A stretch of 64,000 nucleotides of DNA, from contig QKJP01000026.1 in the NCBI GenBank assembly GCA_003249255.1, positions 124,001 through 188,000 of the forward strand. The letters run 5' to 3'. Positions 25,066-33,734 of this stretch are shown piece after piece (positions within the stretch are counted from its first letter, which is position 1; the number at the start of each line of letters is the position of its first letter). Below the pieces are notes generated by a model. It ran no database searches and had not been told where the DNA came from. It worked only from the letters and a program-made list of their open reading frames with translations. Made by a program: the position numbers and the translations under genes. The stretch comes from Bacteroidales bacterium. GTDB taxonomy: Bacteria > Bacteroidota > Bacteroidia > Bacteroidales > Marinilabiliaceae.

Positions 25066-26665
25066 GTGCTATCAAGATAAAACGTTCTTGAGTTCGCCCC
25101 GTTGATAGGAAGAACTAGCAATTGGCAAGAGTGTTGGGGGCGACCCCAAATCTGAAGGAAGCCATCAGCAAAGTCATCGTTCTAACGTACAGAAACTTGA
25201 TATAAGGCTCAATAGAGAAGGGCAACCGAGCTATGGATTGGGAAAGCCCCAAAGTCAACCGTAATCGCTTAGAGTAAATCAAGTAGAACTTGACGAAAGT
25301 ACGTTATCTTATCCCGAGAGGTCTCAAAATCTGTTGCATAAAACAACAAACTGAGCGGAGATAATCAGTGCAAGGTTTTGAGAAGTCAGCAGAAGACATA
25401 GTATTTCTGTTTTTTTTTTAGCAGAGAGAAGGTCTGAATCAGTTAATTAAAGAAGCAGTCAGACAAGACTTTTATCTATGGAGCACCAGCAACAAATAGC
25501 TTACCAACGTGATATGTTCATAGAACATAAACAGGAGGCTATTGGTCAATTTGGAAATCGTAAAGACGTAATTGGCGCGAAAACAACATTGACGAGGCAA
25601 TTAGGTAGAGAGACGAATCAAGGACGAGTCTTTACAGAAGGGTTAATCGGTATTGTATGCTCATCAGACAACATCAGTAGGGCTTACAAACAAGTGAAAA
25701 GGAACAAGGGCGTGGCGGGAGTGGATAATGTTCCCGTTGGTAAATTTGCAGACTGGTTTGCGAAAGAAGGAGACGAGTTAGTAAACCAGATACTTCGGGG
25801 CGAATACCTTCCCTCGGCAGTAAAATCAGTAGAAATACCCAAGCCCAATGGAGGAGTACGTCAGTTAGGAATCCCGACCGTAAAGGACAGGATTATTCAA
25901 CAGGCCATTTCCCAGGTATTAACTCCCATTTACGAACAAGTATTTTCCGATCAGAGCTACGGTTTTCGTCCAAATCGCAGTGCTAAGCAAGCCATTGAGC
26001 GAGCAAGCATCTACGTTAAGGAAGGTAGAAACGTAGTTGTTGATATGGATATGAAGAGCTTCTTTGATGAAGTAAATCATGATAGGCTGATGTACCGTCT
26101 ATCGCAGCTTATTCACTGTAAGCCACTTTTGATGCTAATACGCAAATACTTGCAGAGTGGAGTTATGATAGGTGGACTCGTTCATCAACGCCTGAAAGGT
26201 ACACCTCAAGGAAGCCCCCTTTCCCCACTTTTATCTAATATTGTTTTAGATGAATTAGATAAGGAACTCGAAAAGCGAGGGCACTACTTTGTTCGATATG
26301 CAGACGATTTCAGCATATTTGTTCGCAGCCAAAGAGCAGGCGAGAGGGTGAAGGAGTCGATTTGTTCATATCGCACAAACAAGCTTAAATTAAAAGTAAA
26401 AGAACAAAAAAGTCAGGTTTGCAAAAGCAGCGAGACAAAGTTTTTAGGCTATACCATACTCGATTCAGGGATGATAATCATCGCTAATCAAAGTGTGGAA
26501 AGGTTAAAGAAGAAAGTAAGAGAACTAACCAAGAGAAACAGAGGCGTAAGCTTTGGACAAGTCGTTTCAGAGTTGACACCTGTTCTTAGAGGTTGGTTAA
26601 ATTATTTTCACATCGCAAAATGCAAAAGTCTCTTATTTAATTGGACGATTAAGAAAAAATCATGT
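25066..26665 (+). mobile_element. Group II intron remnant, 3' end missing
   Basis: The 5' edge is put at GTGCT (25066), the usual GUGyG-like start. About 410 nt of structured RNA with paired G+C-rich segments precede the maturase ORF at 25478. After the ORF no domain V hairpin (AGC..GTT, about 34 nt) or domain VI branch-point can be seen, so the 3' end is deleted. Its place just after a Rho-independent terminator recalls class C introns, which insert at such hairpins. Boundaries are approximate. Confidence 0.7.
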
Positions 26666-26671
26666 AGATGA
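25478..26671 (+). pseudogene. ltrA: Group II intron reverse transcriptase/maturase, C-terminally truncated
   Basis: The reverse transcriptase domain is complete: RQLGIPTVKDRIIQQAI, YGFRPNRSAKQAI, VVDMDMKSFFDEVNHD, GTPQGSPLSPLLSNI, and the catalytic YADD in FVRYADDFSIFV. The maturase X domain runs to LRGWLNYFHIAKCKSLL, then the frame ends with FNWTIKKKSCR. Related proteins carry about 60 more residues (the DNA-binding and HNH or terminal part), so the end is lost. The product could bind intron RNA but the intron lacks its 3' half, so retrohoming should not be possible from this copy. Confidence 0.8.
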
Positions 26672-27169
26672 TTTATTTATTGTGAAATATTGCATGTAAT
26701 TCCCGTTGTTTAGTTGCTCGGTAATGAATTGAACTCTTTTATCAATCAAAAAGCAAATTATTCATTGGGTTATTTATGGAGTTTACAGCTGGGATTCTTT
26801 TGCAAGTAGTTTAGATATAGTTATCATCCCACATTAATTTTATGCAGGATATTCATTCAAAAAATCGGATGAATTTAGCTATATAATTGGGGTAGATATT
26901 TGAGTTGGACATCCCCCAAAAAACATGTTTTTACATGTGTTTATAATTTTCACGCAATGCCGCCAAAGTTAATTTATTCTTCCGGTATAGCTATCGGGAC
27001 TCCTGTATGTAACTTTAATAATCGAATTTACATGTTCGTTTCATCTAATATTTACCTGGTTTTAATTTAATCTTAAAAATATTGTAATTTTTTTTAAGAT
27101 ATAAGTGGTTGAAATAAAAGCATCAAGCTATTTGGGTGGAAAAAATCTAAATGTGAATTGCATTTTTTA
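26672..27169. other. Intergenic stretch between intron remnant and tRNA genes
   Basis: About 500 bp, AT-rich, with no ORF, hairpin or repeat that I can support; it may hold decayed sequence from the deletion that removed the intron 3' end. Confidence 0.5.
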
Positions 27170-27201
27170 TTTGCGTAAAGAAAAAACTTAACTTATCTTT
27201 G
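27170..27201 (+). promoter_or_regulatory. Bacteroidota-type promoter of the tRNA-Asp cluster
   Basis: TTTG (27170-27173), 20 bp, TATCTTTG (27194-27201): a full match to the TTTG/TAnnTTTG consensus, 37 bp before the first tRNA. Confidence 0.8.
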
Positions 27202-27238
27202 CATCGCTTTCAAAAACGGGGAAGTCAATAAAAACAAT

Positions 27239-27312
27239 GGTTTGGTAGTTCAGTTGGTTAGAATACATGCCTGTCACGCATGGGGTCGCGGGTTCGAGTC
27301 CCGTCCAGACCG
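27239..27312 (+). tRNA. tRNA-Asp (GTC), copy 1
   Basis: A 74-nt cloverleaf: acceptor GGTTTGG with CCAGACC, anticodon loop CTGTCAC in the stem CATGC/GCATG (anticodon GTC), T-loop GGTTCGAGTCC, discriminator G. CCA is not encoded. Confidence 0.97.
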
Positions 27313-27385
27313 CAAAGGAAAACTCCTCGAAAATTAGGAAAATGTTCTTAATTATTTTGAAAGAAATATTTTGTGAAAATTTAAC

Positions 27386-27459
27386 GGTTTGGTAGTTCAG
27401 TTGGTTAGAATACATGCCTGTCACGCATGGGGTCGCGGGTTCGAGTCCCGTCCAGACCG
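27386..27459 (+). tRNA. tRNA-Asp (GTC), copy 2
   Basis: Identical over its 74 nt to the first copy; the 73-nt spacer between them is unrelated AT-rich sequence. Probably processed from one transcript. Confidence 0.97.
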
Positions 27460-27492
27460 CTTCTTTTTTTTCACAAGTTTATAAGTTATTTT

Positions 27493-27566
27493 GGTTTGGT
27501 AGTTCAGTTGGTTAGAATACATGCCTGTCACGCATGGGGTCGCGGGTTCGAGTCCCGTCCAGACCG
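27493..27566 (+). tRNA. tRNA-Asp (GTC), copy 3
   Basis: Third identical copy, 33 nt after the second, followed by a terminator at 27573-27599. Confidence 0.97.
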
Positions 27567-27572
27567 CAAAGA

Positions 27573-27599
27573 AGCTCTTCTTTTTAAGAAGGGCTTTTT
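27573..27599 (+). terminator. Terminator of the tRNA-Asp cluster
   Basis: Arms 27573-27582 and 27586-27595 pair with one G-T pair; 3-nt loop; five T residues follow. Confidence 0.8.
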
Positions 27600-27763
27600 G
27601 CATTTTCAGAGGTTAAAAGATTGATTTCTCATTCTTATTCTGGATCAAACTATATTTCTGGTGAGGATCAATTCTTTTCTCAAAAACTCTGATTTTACCA
27701 TTGTCTGAGTCTTTGTATTCGGCCACCTAATCGTTAGCATGCCCGTTAAGTTAAGCTTTAATG

Positions 27764-28055
27764 GGGCTAAAAGCCCTCTCTGTAATAGGCAATGTCATTA
27801 AGTTAAGGCTGAAAGCCTTGTTTAAATTAGCTTAGGGCATCGCCCTACGTAAATTGGTTCGGTTTTAAATAGCTCTGTAAGAGTTAATATTTCTCAAGTT
27901 AATGACATTGCTGTAATAGGATAGGAATTTATTTCTATTTTGAAAGCAACGCAGTAAACTAGGTCTGAAAGACCGTTATGTAAGGCGATTATTACAGGTC
28001 AGGCTTACAGCCTTATAAATTCTACTATACGTAACACAGGTATGAAATCCCTGTG
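27764..28055. repeat. Cluster of short hairpins around family B copy 1
   Basis: Small inverted repeats lie outside the family B element: GGGCT-AAA-AGCCC (27764-27776), GGTCTGAAAGACC (27962-27974), AGGCTTACAGCCT (28001-28013) and CACAGG..CCTGTG (28035-28055). Loops are often GAAA- or TTACA-like. No ORF is present in 27567-28298; the rest of that gap shows nothing further. Confidence 0.55.
27780..27920. mobile_element. Family B non-autonomous element, copy 1 (121 bp, 10-bp target duplication)
   Basis: The element spans 27790-27910. Ends are perfect 12-bp inverted repeats CAATGTCATTAA / TTAATGACATTG. It is flanked by identical 10-bp direct repeats CTGTAATAGG (27780-27789, 27911-27920). Inside are three hairpins: AAGGCT/AGCCTT (27805-27819), TAGGGC/GCCCTA (27833-27847), CTCT/AGAG (27873-27883). 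No ORF. A second copy of the same length is at 63452-63572, with about eight differences by eye. Confidence 0.8.
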
Positions 28056-28298
28056 CTTTTATAAGATTGACTTTCAGGTAATTAATTAACTTCTAGTGGT
28101 TGTTTTAAACTCTTATGTAACAGTTATACTTAATCGTTAGTGGGACTGGTATTTAGCGTTTGATTTGATAAATGTTTTAAAAAGGGTATGTATAGTTTGA
28201 ATTTGAACTATTTCTATTGCCCACAAGTTCTTGGCTTGATCCCTCATTATGCGTAAAAATGGATGTGTGTAATTATCTTAAACAAAAACTTGTTTCTA

Positions 28299-28742
28299 TT
28301 ATAAGGACCTGGATATTTGTCTGAATTCCTCAATGGTTTCCGGGATTATTTTCTCCACATAATTTGTGAAATGATGCAGCCTAAAAAAGTTTATGTCCCA
28401 ATCAGGTCCAAGGGTAACTGTATTTAGATGTTTAGGAAGGTATACGAGTGCTTTCTTTCTTGTGCTCTTAAGATCCACTAGAATTTCCTTTAATTCGTAT
28501 TCTTCGCCTTCGTAAAAGTTTAATATCCTGATGTCCTCTTGGGTTAAATCTTTTAGAAAAACGCCTTGTGTTTCGGAGTTATTATTTCTAATCAGAACAG
28601 GGTAGGTACTAACATCATTTTCATATTTAATGCATACCGTTTTATAGCCTTTAGCAGTTGCCTTTTGGGATTCAATAGTACGGCCAAGTAATTGATCTCT
28701 AATTTCGCTAAACATTAATGTGCCATAAACAAATAGATCCAT
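28299..28742 (-). CDS. Gamma-glutamylcyclotransferase/AIG2-like protein
   Basis: A 147-residue protein of the GGCT/AIG2 fold. The N-terminus MDLFVYGTLM is the family's glycine-rich binding loop, and YEGEEYEL holds the catalytic acid region. Family members release 5-oxoproline from gamma-glutamyl amines or peptides; the window also encodes a 5-oxoprolinase operon (36071-38495), a possible functional link. It begins 10 bp after the TonB receptor stop, so it is likely co-transcribed with it. Confidence 0.82.
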   Translation of the reverse strand: MDLFVYGTLMFSEIRDQLLGRTIESQKATAKGYKTVCIKYENDVSTYPVLIRNNNSETQGVFLKDLTQEDIRILNFYEGEEYELKEILVDLKSTRKKALVYLPKHLNTVTLGPDWDINFFRLHHFTNYVEKIIPETIEEFRQISRSL

Positions 28743-28752
28743 AGGGAGTTGT

Positions 28753-31200
28753 TTAAAATGCTACAGTGAGTTTTAAGTTGATTCTTCGGGAAGTTAAGTA
28801 ATTGGGTACAGCATATTGCTGATTATTAACATCACTTACCCAGAAATACGAAATGGTATTTTGAATATCAAATAAATTAAATACTTCAAGACTTAGCCAG
28901 AATTCATCTAAAAGACCATTGGGTTTTGGATTTTTTCCTCTTAAATCTTTCATTAAGCCAAGGTCAACTCGGCGATAATCGGGCATGCGGTTTACCGCCA
29001 TGTATCTATCTGATTGAGGCGGTCCAAATGGTAACCCCGTTCCGTACAGTAGATTTAGATTAACTCTTAAGGTAGGGTTGTTTGGCAAATAATCCTGAAA
29101 GAACAAAGAAAAGGTTACTCGCTGATCCGTTGGTCTAGGAATGTATCCCGGATAAATGGTTTCAGTTGTTTCTGTTTCACCATTTTTATGAGTTACTATA
29201 TATGAATCATCAGTGATGTCTTCTTCTGATTTCATGATGCTCATATTAAACCATGATTCTACTCCGGGTACAAAATCACCGTGTATTTTAAAATCAATAC
29301 CAGTAGCATAGCCTTTGGCATTGTTTTCTCCTAAGTATCGTACCCTTACGTTATCAATTTGGTAGGGGATCAGATTGTCAAATTTTTTGTAATAAGCTTC
29401 TGTTGTAAATTTGAAAGGTCGATTATTCCAGGTGAAATATTTATCATAGCCGGCTACAATTTGAGTTGATTTTTGAGCTTTGATATCTGGATTTAAAATT
29501 CCTTCCGGAGTTCTGAGTTCCCGGTAAAGCGGACTTTGGTAATAAATACCTCCGGCCATCCTAAGCCGTACTTTCTTATTGTTGTTGGGATGTAGCAAGA
29601 TGTTGGCTCTTGGACTAATTAAAAACTCATTGTTGTAATCCCAGTAATTGGTTCTAAACCCAAAGTTAAGAATGAGTTCTCCCAGATTAGTTTCTATTGG
29701 AAGCTCATCTTGAATGTAAGTTGTAAGGCGGTTTGTATTGGTTTCTTGTTGTGAATTGTAGGCATAAACTAAATCAACCTGATTGTCTGAATATGGAAGC
29801 GAGTAACCGGAAGAATCTCTCATTTCCCATTCATTAAAATAGTCTTTAAAGAATTCTTTTTGGCCTTTAATCTCCCATGAGAGGCGGTTGTTACTGATGT
29901 GATGTTTTCCTTGAAGAGCAAGGTTTGAGATGGTTCCGTATAGGGAGTTTCTGGCATGCTCCATGTTGCTTCCAACTCCTATGTTTTGGCCTTTTGAGCT
30001 TGATGATTTACCGCTAAAGTCAGGTGTAATTTCTTCCAGTCTGTATTCTCCTAAGATGTCAAAGTTTTCTTCTTCAAAAGTTTGGTAAGAAGAAACGGTT
30101 ACTTTAAACCGATTGGAATAATTGTGTATATAAGATAAGGATGCAGCACCCATGGCGGTTGAAAACTGATCTTTTTCTTGGCCTTCGAAATAAATCACCA
30201 GGTTTTTAGTATCGCCTAAAGTACCAAAGGTTGTTTGTCTGGTAGTAGGGGTGAAATTATAAGTGTTGTTGGAGAAATAACCCAAGGCATTTAATTTCCA
30301 TTTTTTGTTGAATTTGTAGGTCATAAATGCTTGTACATCAAAAAATGTGGGGTTGTAATCTCCTTCGGTATCCAAAGAACCTAATAGATATTGGTTAGTT
30401 TTATACCTTGCTCCGGTGATGATGGAAAATTTCTCGTTTTTAGAACTTCCTTCCAGGTGAGTTGAAGCTCCCAGAAAACTTGCTTTAGCACTTCCTTTAA
30501 ATTCTTTTGGATCTTTGTAAGTGACATCTAATACGGATGACATTTTATCGCCATATTGAGACTCAAAACCGCCAGGTGAAAACTTTAAGGAGGATACTAA
30601 ATCCGGATTCACAAAACTTAATCCTTCCTGTTGACCGGAGCGAATTAAGAATGGTCTGTATATCTCAATATCGTTTACATAAACCATGTTTTCATCATAA
30701 TTGCCTCCTCTTACCCGGTACTGAGAACTCAATTCATTGTTGGAAGAAACACCAATCTGGCTTTTAACCAGACCTTCGATATTCCCTCCTGATACATCGG
30801 GAAGTAACATGGTTGTTTTGGCATTTATTTTTGTAAAGCTTTGACCTTTTAAGCGGCCTTGCACCTCAACCTGATCCAGTTCTTCGGCTTTCTGTTTCAG
30901 TTTAAAACTAATGTTAGTGGCATTATCAGCCGATTTAATGGTTATGGTGCTTTTGTTATATCCGATGAATGTAGCAATAAGCGTAACCGGGAATTCTGCA
31001 TTTGTTTTAATTTTGAAATCACCGGTAGGGCTTGTAACGGTTCCTTCATTGGTTGAAGCGACAACCACATTTACAAATTCAAGTGCTTTGTTGTTTTGAT
31101 CGGTAACTTTTCCTGAAATAGTTGTTTGCCCTTTTGCAATTGAGGAGAAAGCCACTGTAAAAAGGAGTATTTGTATGAAGTAGTATGCTTGTTTTTTCAT
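28753..31200 (-). CDS. TonB-dependent outer-membrane receptor
   Basis: An 815-residue protein: signal peptide (MKKQAYYFIQILLFTVAFSS), CarboxypepD_reg-like domain (TISGKVTDQNNKALEFVNV, about 25-110), a TonB plug domain with YRVRGGNYDENMVYVNDIEI (about 160-180) and a 22-strand barrel ending in RRINLKLTVAF with the terminal aromatic. The plug start region carries a short N-terminal extension (LDQVEVQGRLKG) typical of TonB boxes in this phylum. The ligand is unknown; the gene is not paired with SusD. A minus-strand -7 box TATTTTTG lies at 31301-31308. Confidence 0.9.
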   Translation of the reverse strand: MKKQAYYFIQILLFTVAFSSIAKGQTTISGKVTDQNNKALEFVNVVVASTNEGTVTSPTGDFKIKTNAEFPVTLIATFIGYNKSTITIKSADNATNISFKLKQKAEELDQVEVQGRLKGQSFTKINAKTTMLLPDVSGGNIEGLVKSQIGVSSNNELSSQYRVRGGNYDENMVYVNDIEIYRPFLIRSGQQEGLSFVNPDLVSSLKFSPGGFESQYGDKMSSVLDVTYKDPKEFKGSAKASFLGASTHLEGSSKNEKFSIITGARYKTNQYLLGSLDTEGDYNPTFFDVQAFMTYKFNKKWKLNALGYFSNNTYNFTPTTRQTTFGTLGDTKNLVIYFEGQEKDQFSTAMGAASLSYIHNYSNRFKVTVSSYQTFEEENFDILGEYRLEEITPDFSGKSSSSKGQNIGVGSNMEHARNSLYGTISNLALQGKHHISNNRLSWEIKGQKEFFKDYFNEWEMRDSSGYSLPYSDNQVDLVYAYNSQQETNTNRLTTYIQDELPIETNLGELILNFGFRTNYWDYNNEFLISPRANILLHPNNNKKVRLRMAGGIYYQSPLYRELRTPEGILNPDIKAQKSTQIVAGYDKYFTWNNRPFKFTTEAYYKKFDNLIPYQIDNVRVRYLGENNAKGYATGIDFKIHGDFVPGVESWFNMSIMKSEEDITDDSYIVTHKNGETETTETIYPGYIPRPTDQRVTFSLFFQDYLPNNPTLRVNLNLLYGTGLPFGPPQSDRYMAVNRMPDYRRVDLGLMKDLRGKNPKPNGLLDEFWLSLEVFNLFDIQNTISYFWVSDVNNQQYAVPNYLTSRRINLKLTVAF

Positions 31201-31300
31201 GTAATTGTTATTGACTTATTAGGTCATGTATCTGTTCCAAATTGTTATGGAAGAACTCGTTTGTTGAGTTATTTGATTAGTGAATCTTGTTTTCTCGCCT

Positions 31301-31308
31301 CAAAAATA
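31301..31308 (-). promoter_or_regulatory. -7 box before the TonB receptor
   Basis: TATTTTTG on the minus strand, about 100 bp before the start codon; no clear -33 partner. Confidence 0.35.
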
Positions 31309-31445
31309 CAATAGATTCCTAATTAACCATTGTGTTGTAGGGGATTTTTACCCGGCACTAAGATTTAACGTTAAAAGGTGGATTTGAGTATTTGAGATAA
31401 GAAGTTTTACAGCAAAAGTGGATCGTTTTTTGTATCTTTAGAACT

Positions 31446-31622
31446 ATGAGTAAGCGTATTATCGATAATCATCCCCATTTAAAAGATCCCAAAGAGAGAC
31501 TCGTTAAAATGACCTCTGCCTTGGTGTATTCTTTCGAGATTGAAGGGATTTTTTTCTCACAAGAGCAAATTGAGGAAATGGTTGTAGTGGTCGAGGAAGA
31601 TATTAAAAAACAAGCTCAATAA
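31446..31622 (+). CDS. Small protein with Fic-inhibitory motif, candidate antitoxin
   Basis: A 58-residue ORF, ATG at 31446 to TAA at 31620-31622. Residues 29-34 read SFEIEG, which fits the (S/T)xxxE(G/N) inhibition helix of class I Fic antitoxins such as VbhA; the residues after it (IFFSQEQIEEM) are a helix, as in that family. The gene runs toward the Fic gene and overlaps its 3' end by 20 bp, unlike the usual upstream antitoxin order. A near -7 box TATCTTTA ends 5 bp before the ATG, so the mRNA may be nearly leaderless. Class I antitoxin is an inference from the motif and place. Confidence 0.6.
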   Translation: MSKRIIDNHPHLKDPKERLVKMTSALVYSFEIEGIFFSQEQIEEMVVVVEEDIKKQAQ

Positions 31623-32268
31623 TTTTATTCATTGGTTGATAATCTTGCATTGCTGCTGCTTGAACAGCTTGAACATACTTGTGAAATTGACGCTCAGTAA
31701 TCTTGTAAAAATTTAAGAAGTCGCAGCCTTGTTTGATCGCCATCATGTTTGCCAATACCCTTGCCACTCTTCCGTTAGCTTCTCTAAAAGGATGGATGTA
31801 AAGTAATTCGGCATGCACTGTAGCAATGCTTTTAATTAATTCTTCCTTTGAATTATAGGCTTTCTTGATGGTAGAAAGAATTTTTAAATCAAAGTCGTGG
31901 CAGATTTGCGGTAGAAACTTAGCGGTAGGAAATAAAAAATTAGCTTTTGTCATATTTACATGTCTTAGTTTTCCGGCAAAAGAGTATATGTCCTTAAGGG
32001 CTAGAAAATGAATGCGCTTGATGTATTCAAAATTGAACTTTGTTTCTGAGGTTAATTCTTCTAAAAGTTGATATTGAGCTTTTAAGAAACCTTCAAACTC
32101 TACTTTGTGTAATAGGTTTATGTCTTTAATACCCATGAGGTTAGGGAGTATTTCTAATTGATTCTCATTGCCTGGTACTTCATATTTTGATTGTGAATAA
32201 GGCATTTTTGTTCTGTTTTGAACTGAAATTACTTCTAAAACAGCCTCGTGGCAAGTGGAAAAGCTCAT
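31603..32268 (-). CDS. Fic family protein (AMP-transferase type)
   Basis: A 221-residue protein with the full Fic core HPFREANGRVAR (His about 159), so it should transfer AMP or a related moiety to a target protein. The flap region NFLFPTAKFLP and the N-terminal helices (FNFEYIKRIHFLALKDIYSFAGKLR) fit the class I group. No (S/T)xxxE(G/N) motif is seen in the protein itself; the nearest match is KVEFEG, with Lys in place of Ser or Thr. This suggests a separate antitoxin is needed. Start could also be the Met at 32205. Divergent from the dehydrogenase at 32317. Confidence 0.88.
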   Translation of the reverse strand: MSFSTCHEAVLEVISVQNRTKMPYSQSKYEVPGNENQLEILPNLMGIKDINLLHKVEFEGFLKAQYQLLEELTSETKFNFEYIKRIHFLALKDIYSFAGKLRHVNMTKANFLFPTAKFLPQICHDFDLKILSTIKKAYNSKEELIKSIATVHAELLYIHPFREANGRVARVLANMMAIKQGCDFLNFYKITERQFHKYVQAVQAAAMQDYQPMNKIIELVF

Positions 32269-32272
32269 TTTG

Positions 32273-32303
32273 TTGGGATTGTGAGTTATGAATTCTAATT
32301 TTG
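32273..32303 (+). promoter_or_regulatory. Promoter of the 2-hydroxyacid dehydrogenase
   Basis: TTG (32273-32275), 20 bp, TAATTTTG (32296-32303): a good match. It begins just upstream of the divergent Fic start. Confidence 0.6.
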
Positions 32304-32316
32304 AGAAAAAAAAGCC

Positions 32317-33300
32317 ATGTCAGAGCACAAAAAATATAAAGCATTAATAATGTTTGCCATTCCTTTAAAGCCATTTCAAGATGTTTTGCCCGATTGGGAG
32401 TTTCTTTATCCAAGTGAAGAGAAGTTTACCGATGACGAAATGATAGAACTCATCTCTGATTGTGATGCCATTGTTACTGTTTATGGTCAAAAGTTATCAA
32501 ATGCCGTGATTGATGCCAGTGTAAAACTAAAGATGATTGCCAATTTTGGAGCCGGATATGATAATGTAGATGTAGCTTATGCCTCATCTAAAGAGATATT
32601 GGTGACGAATAGTCCTGATCCGGTTACTGAGCCAACTGCTGAATTAGCCCTGGGATTGATGATATCAGTTGCCCGAAGAATGGGTGAGATGAATCATAAA
32701 ATTCATAACCGTGAAACCTTAGTGTGGGGTGTTATGAAAAATCTAAGCACTACACTGGTTGGAAAACGTTTGGGTATTCTGGGAATGGGAGCTATCGGAA
32801 AAGCACTTGCCAGAAGAGCTGTGGCATCCGGTATGGAAGTGGTGTACCACAATAGGAACCGGGCTTCCAATGAAGTAGAAGCCCAATTTCAGGCGAGCTA
32901 TGTTTCTAAAAACGATTTGTTAGCAAGTTCGGATGTGGTTTCTTTAAATGTGCCTCTTACCGAAGAAACAAAGCATTTGATTGGTGAAGAAGAGTTGAAA
33001 ATGATGAAATCCAGTGCTTTTTTGATTAATACTGCCCGAGGTCCGGTGGTTGATCAAAAGGCCTTGATTCAAGCGCTTCAAAATAAAGAAATAGCAGGTG
33101 CGGGATTAGATGTTTATGAAGATGAACCTAATATACCAACTGAATTATGCGGTATGGAAAATGTTGTGTTGATTCCACATTTGGGAACTGCTACTCACGA
33201 AACTAGGGAATTAATGTCTTTGGTAGTTGCTCAAAACATAAAGGCAGCTTTTGAGAAACAAAATATTCCTAATGCAATCAATAGAAATCAATTAAAATAA
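32317..33300 (+). CDS. D-2-hydroxyacid dehydrogenase
   Basis: A 327-residue NAD(P)-dependent dehydrogenase, probably glyoxylate/hydroxypyruvate or glycerate type. The substrate-binding loop NFGAGYDNVDV, the Rossmann motif GILGMGAIGKALARRA, the Arg region NTARGPVVD, the catalytic Glu in YEDEPN and His in IPHLGTATHETR are all present. The exact substrate cannot be told. It is the first gene of a likely two-gene unit with yjbQ, which starts 4 bp after it. Confidence 0.9.
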   Translation: MSEHKKYKALIMFAIPLKPFQDVLPDWEFLYPSEEKFTDDEMIELISDCDAIVTVYGQKLSNAVIDASVKLKMIANFGAGYDNVDVAYASSKEILVTNSPDPVTEPTAELALGLMISVARRMGEMNHKIHNRETLVWGVMKNLSTTLVGKRLGILGMGAIGKALARRAVASGMEVVYHNRNRASNEVEAQFQASYVSKNDLLASSDVVSLNVPLTEETKHLIGEEELKMMKSSAFLINTARGPVVDQKALIQALQNKEIAGAGLDVYEDEPNIPTELCGMENVVLIPHLGTATHETRELMSLVVAQNIKAAFEKQNIPNAINRNQLK

Positions 33301-33304
33301 AAGT

Positions 33305-33715
33305 ATGGTTCATCAGATCGAAATTTCCTTGCCGGAATTTAGAAGAGGATTTCATTTAATTACTTCTATGGTAGAACGTCAGCTGCCAAAGGTTTCCGGA
33401 AATGGTATGCTTAATATATTTATCAAGCATACCTCAGCGGCTCTTTCAATAAATGAAAATGCAGATCCTACGGTAAGGGATGATTTTGAAACCATATTGA
33501 ATAAAATGGTGCCCGAAAATGATCCCGATTACCTGCATACTTTAGAGGGAGCGGATGATATGCCGGCTCATGTGAAATCCTCATTAATGGGGCCTTCGTT
33601 AAATATTCCCATATCTGGAGGAAAACTAAATATGGGAATCTGGCAGGGAATATATTTATGTGAGTTTAGAAATTACGGAGGATCCAGAAGACTGGTGTTA
33701 ACCGTGTATTCCTGA
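33305..33715 (+). CDS. yjbQ: YjbQ/UPF0047 family protein
   Basis: A 136-residue soluble protein of the widespread YjbQ family, for which weak thiamine-phosphate synthase activity has been shown in vitro; the natural role is unclear. Motifs are HTSAALSINENADPTVRDDFE, HVKSSLMGPSLNIPISGG and the terminal WQGIYLCEF..YGGSRR. It lies 4 bp after the dehydrogenase and ends just before the convergent HAD gene. Confidence 0.9.
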   Translation: MVHQIEISLPEFRRGFHLITSMVERQLPKVSGNGMLNIFIKHTSAALSINENADPTVRDDFETILNKMVPENDPDYLHTLEGADDMPAHVKSSLMGPSLNIPISGGKLNMGIWQGIYLCEFRNYGGSRRLVLTVYS

Positions 33716-33734
33716 ATTGTTTGAAGGCTTAATG

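Noticed and set aside
27188-27624. ORFs on both strands across the tRNA genes (AVWTGLEPATPC.., GRDSNPRPHA.., RVRVPSRP..)
   Set aside because: They are translations of the tRNA-Asp genes and spacers; such spurious proteins are a well-known annotation artefact.
31603-32268. Self-inhibited (class II or III) Fic protein
   Set aside because: No (S/T)xxxE(G/N) motif is present in the Fic protein; the closest, KVEFEG, lacks the Ser or Thr.
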